Assembly: GCA_016870675.1 (NCBI GenBank)
Contig: VGAU01000134.1
Span: forward strand, 1-5,553
DNA from: Actinomycetota bacterium
GTDB lineage: Bacteria > Actinomycetota > Humimicrobiia > Humimicrobiales > Humimicrobiaceae
Direction of reading: 5' to 3'
DNA: 5,553 nucleotides
Shown: positions 4,908-5,553 of the stretch, one piece after another
Layout of the letters: each line of letters begins with the position of its first letter
Position numbering within the stretch: position 1 is the first letter of the stretch
The notes under the pieces: generated by a model
Databases searched by the model: none
What the model was told of the DNA's origin: nothing
The model's input: the letters and a program-made list of their open reading frames with translations, nothing else
Translations under genes and position numbers: made by a program

Positions 4908-5153
4908 ATGGCAGCAAAAAGAGCTGTAAAAGAAATATTTGAGGCTTTACCCTATATAAAGAAAGTAGGTGCCAAACACCTGTGGTTTGATTTTGACTAA
5001 GAAGCAGATGTTCTATATATAAGCCTGGAACGACCCTAGAGAGCAACAGATACTGATATATTAGAAGATGGCATATTCCTGCGTCTGCGTGATAAAGAGA
5101 TTGTTGGGATAACAATAACAAATATCAGCAAGAAATTTAGAAAACAGGAGTAA
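4908..5153 (+). pseudogene. DUF2283 protein gene with two in-frame stop codons
   Basis: An 81-aa frame with a good AGGAG (4897-4901) six bases before ATG 4908. The protein reads HLWFDFD, a stop, EADVLYISLERP, a stop, RATDTDILEDGIFLRLRDKEIVGITI and a basic tail. This is clearly DUF2283, whose usual motif is WFDYDEEADVLYISFxxPxxATDxxxLDDGIxLRYxDGEIVGLTI. TAA at 4998-5000 replaces an expected acidic codon (GAA) and TAG at 5037-5039 an expected Gln-type codon (CAG). Everything else, including length and frame, is intact, so loss looks recent or the stops need checking. DUF2283 proteins are frequent second members of small toxin-antitoxin-like pairs, and their biochemical function is not established. 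It is directly downstream of the BECR-like gene. Confidence 0.85.
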
Positions 5154-5161
5154 ATATATAT

Positions 5162-5317
5162 CACTGTACCCCATTCTTTGCCCCAGTTTCATTCACGATT
5201 ACCGCCGGATGGATTGAAATTAAAGAATTTATATGAGGGGAAATAGATCTATTTAAAAGGGCTAAAAGCAGGCAGATTGGAAAGAAGGCTGATGAAAATA
5301 TTAAAAAGAAGAAATAA
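5162..5317 (+). pseudogene. Possible decayed gene remnant of unknown function
   Basis: No start codon is present, but one frame reads coherently: PFFAPVSFTITAGWIEIKEFI (about 5171-5233), TGA (5234-5236), then GEIDLFKRAKSRQIGKKADE and a lysine-rich end with TAA at 5315-5317. The charged, helix-like tail looks protein-like rather than random. Its end overlaps the next gene by 26 bp, as in operons. A neighbouring frame is also partly open, so the choice of frame is uncertain. I recognise no family. Confidence 0.3.
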
Positions 5318-5528
5318 AATTTATAACACCGAAAGGTTTGGACAACCAGAAATAAGAGTATATCATAAAAAGGGTTATGGAAAGAAATCGCCCCGCTATC
5401 TTTTAAAGTGCGGCTGCTGCAATGAAAAGCTTGAAATCTATTACGACAAAGAAGGGCTTGAGATTAATGGGGTAAATGGTTCAATAGAAGATTGGCGGGA
5501 GATATTATTACCCTTATTATTACAGTAA
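5292..5528 (+). CDS. Small Cys-containing protein of unknown function
   Basis: 78 aa from ATG 5292, with AAGAAGG just before it; a TTG at 5277 would add five residues but is less likely. The N-terminus is strongly basic (MKILKRRNKIYNTERFG), followed by PEIRVYHKKGYGKKSPRYLLKCGCCNEKLEIYYDKEGLEINGVNGS (19-64) and a hydrophobic-acidic end, EDWREILLPLLLQ. The KCGCC element (Cys40, 42, 43) could bind metal or form a disulfide, but there is no second CxxC pair for a normal zinc ribbon. The alternating pattern suggests a compact beta-rich domain with a final helix. The reading frame is clean, with a good balance of codons, so it is probably a real gene. I do not recognise the family and assign no function. 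Confidence 0.6.
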   Translation: MKILKRRNKIYNTERFGQPEIRVYHKKGYGKKSPRYLLKCGCCNEKLEIYYDKEGLEINGVNGSIEDWREILLPLLLQ

Positions 5529-5553
5529 ATTGGTTAAAAAGTTATTATCATGT

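Noticed and set aside
4819..5121. Minus-strand 100-aa ORF opposite the DUF2283 gene.
   Set aside because: Leu/Ser-rich antisense shadow; the plus strand carries the recognisable DUF2283 sequence.

Overview
The window looks like a decaying accessory region of an AT-rich, probably anaerobic, uncultured bacterium. Intact genes and spacers are strongly AT-biased by eye. Shine-Dalgarno sites of the AGGAG type and TTGACA/TATAAT-like promoters are bacterial. The one metabolic gene is a stand-alone protein resembling the activation domain of B12-dependent methionine synthase, which points to corrinoid/one-carbon metabolism. I cannot name a species or phylum.

Left part (1-1028): the C-terminal half of a PIN-domain (VapC-like) toxin enters from the window edge. 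Convergent to it is a second toxin-antitoxin pair on the minus strand: a small ribbon-helix-helix-like antitoxin followed by a PIN-family toxin. The toxin's reading frame overlaps the antitoxin stop but has ATA where ATG is expected. A ladder of 9-bp repeats lies in the pair's promoter region. Middle-left (1029-1942): an apparently intact 225-aa corrinoid-protein-activation-like gene with its own candidate promoter.

Middle (1943-3872): mobile-element and pseudogene debris. A roughly 460-bp stretch without a convincing gene ends in short repeats that look like the end of one insertion sequence. These abut a truncated IS21-family element with an istA 5' part and four exact 23-bp-spaced terminal repeats. 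That element interrupts a GC-richer SLC13-type permease gene, which also carries a nonsense codon and a 1-nt frameshift. A short C-terminal scrap of what may be an IS91/Y2-type transposase follows.

Right part (3873-5553): a higBA toxin-antitoxin operon with a near-consensus promoter, a frameshifted higB and an intact higA. Next comes an intact small protein resembling the BECR-fold nucleases often found beside DUF2283 proteins, followed one base later by a DUF2283 gene with two in-frame stops. Last are a possible further gene remnant and an intact small Cys-containing protein of unknown function.

Overall this is a toxin-antitoxin graveyard: four toxin-antitoxin-type loci in 5.5 kb, most with one damaged partner, surrounding IS remnants. 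I see no convincing wholly new multi-gene system. The points most worth checking are the ATA-start toxin, the intact BECR-like gene beside a broken DUF2283 partner, the hairpin-associated indel in higB, and the isolated corrinoid-activation-like gene.
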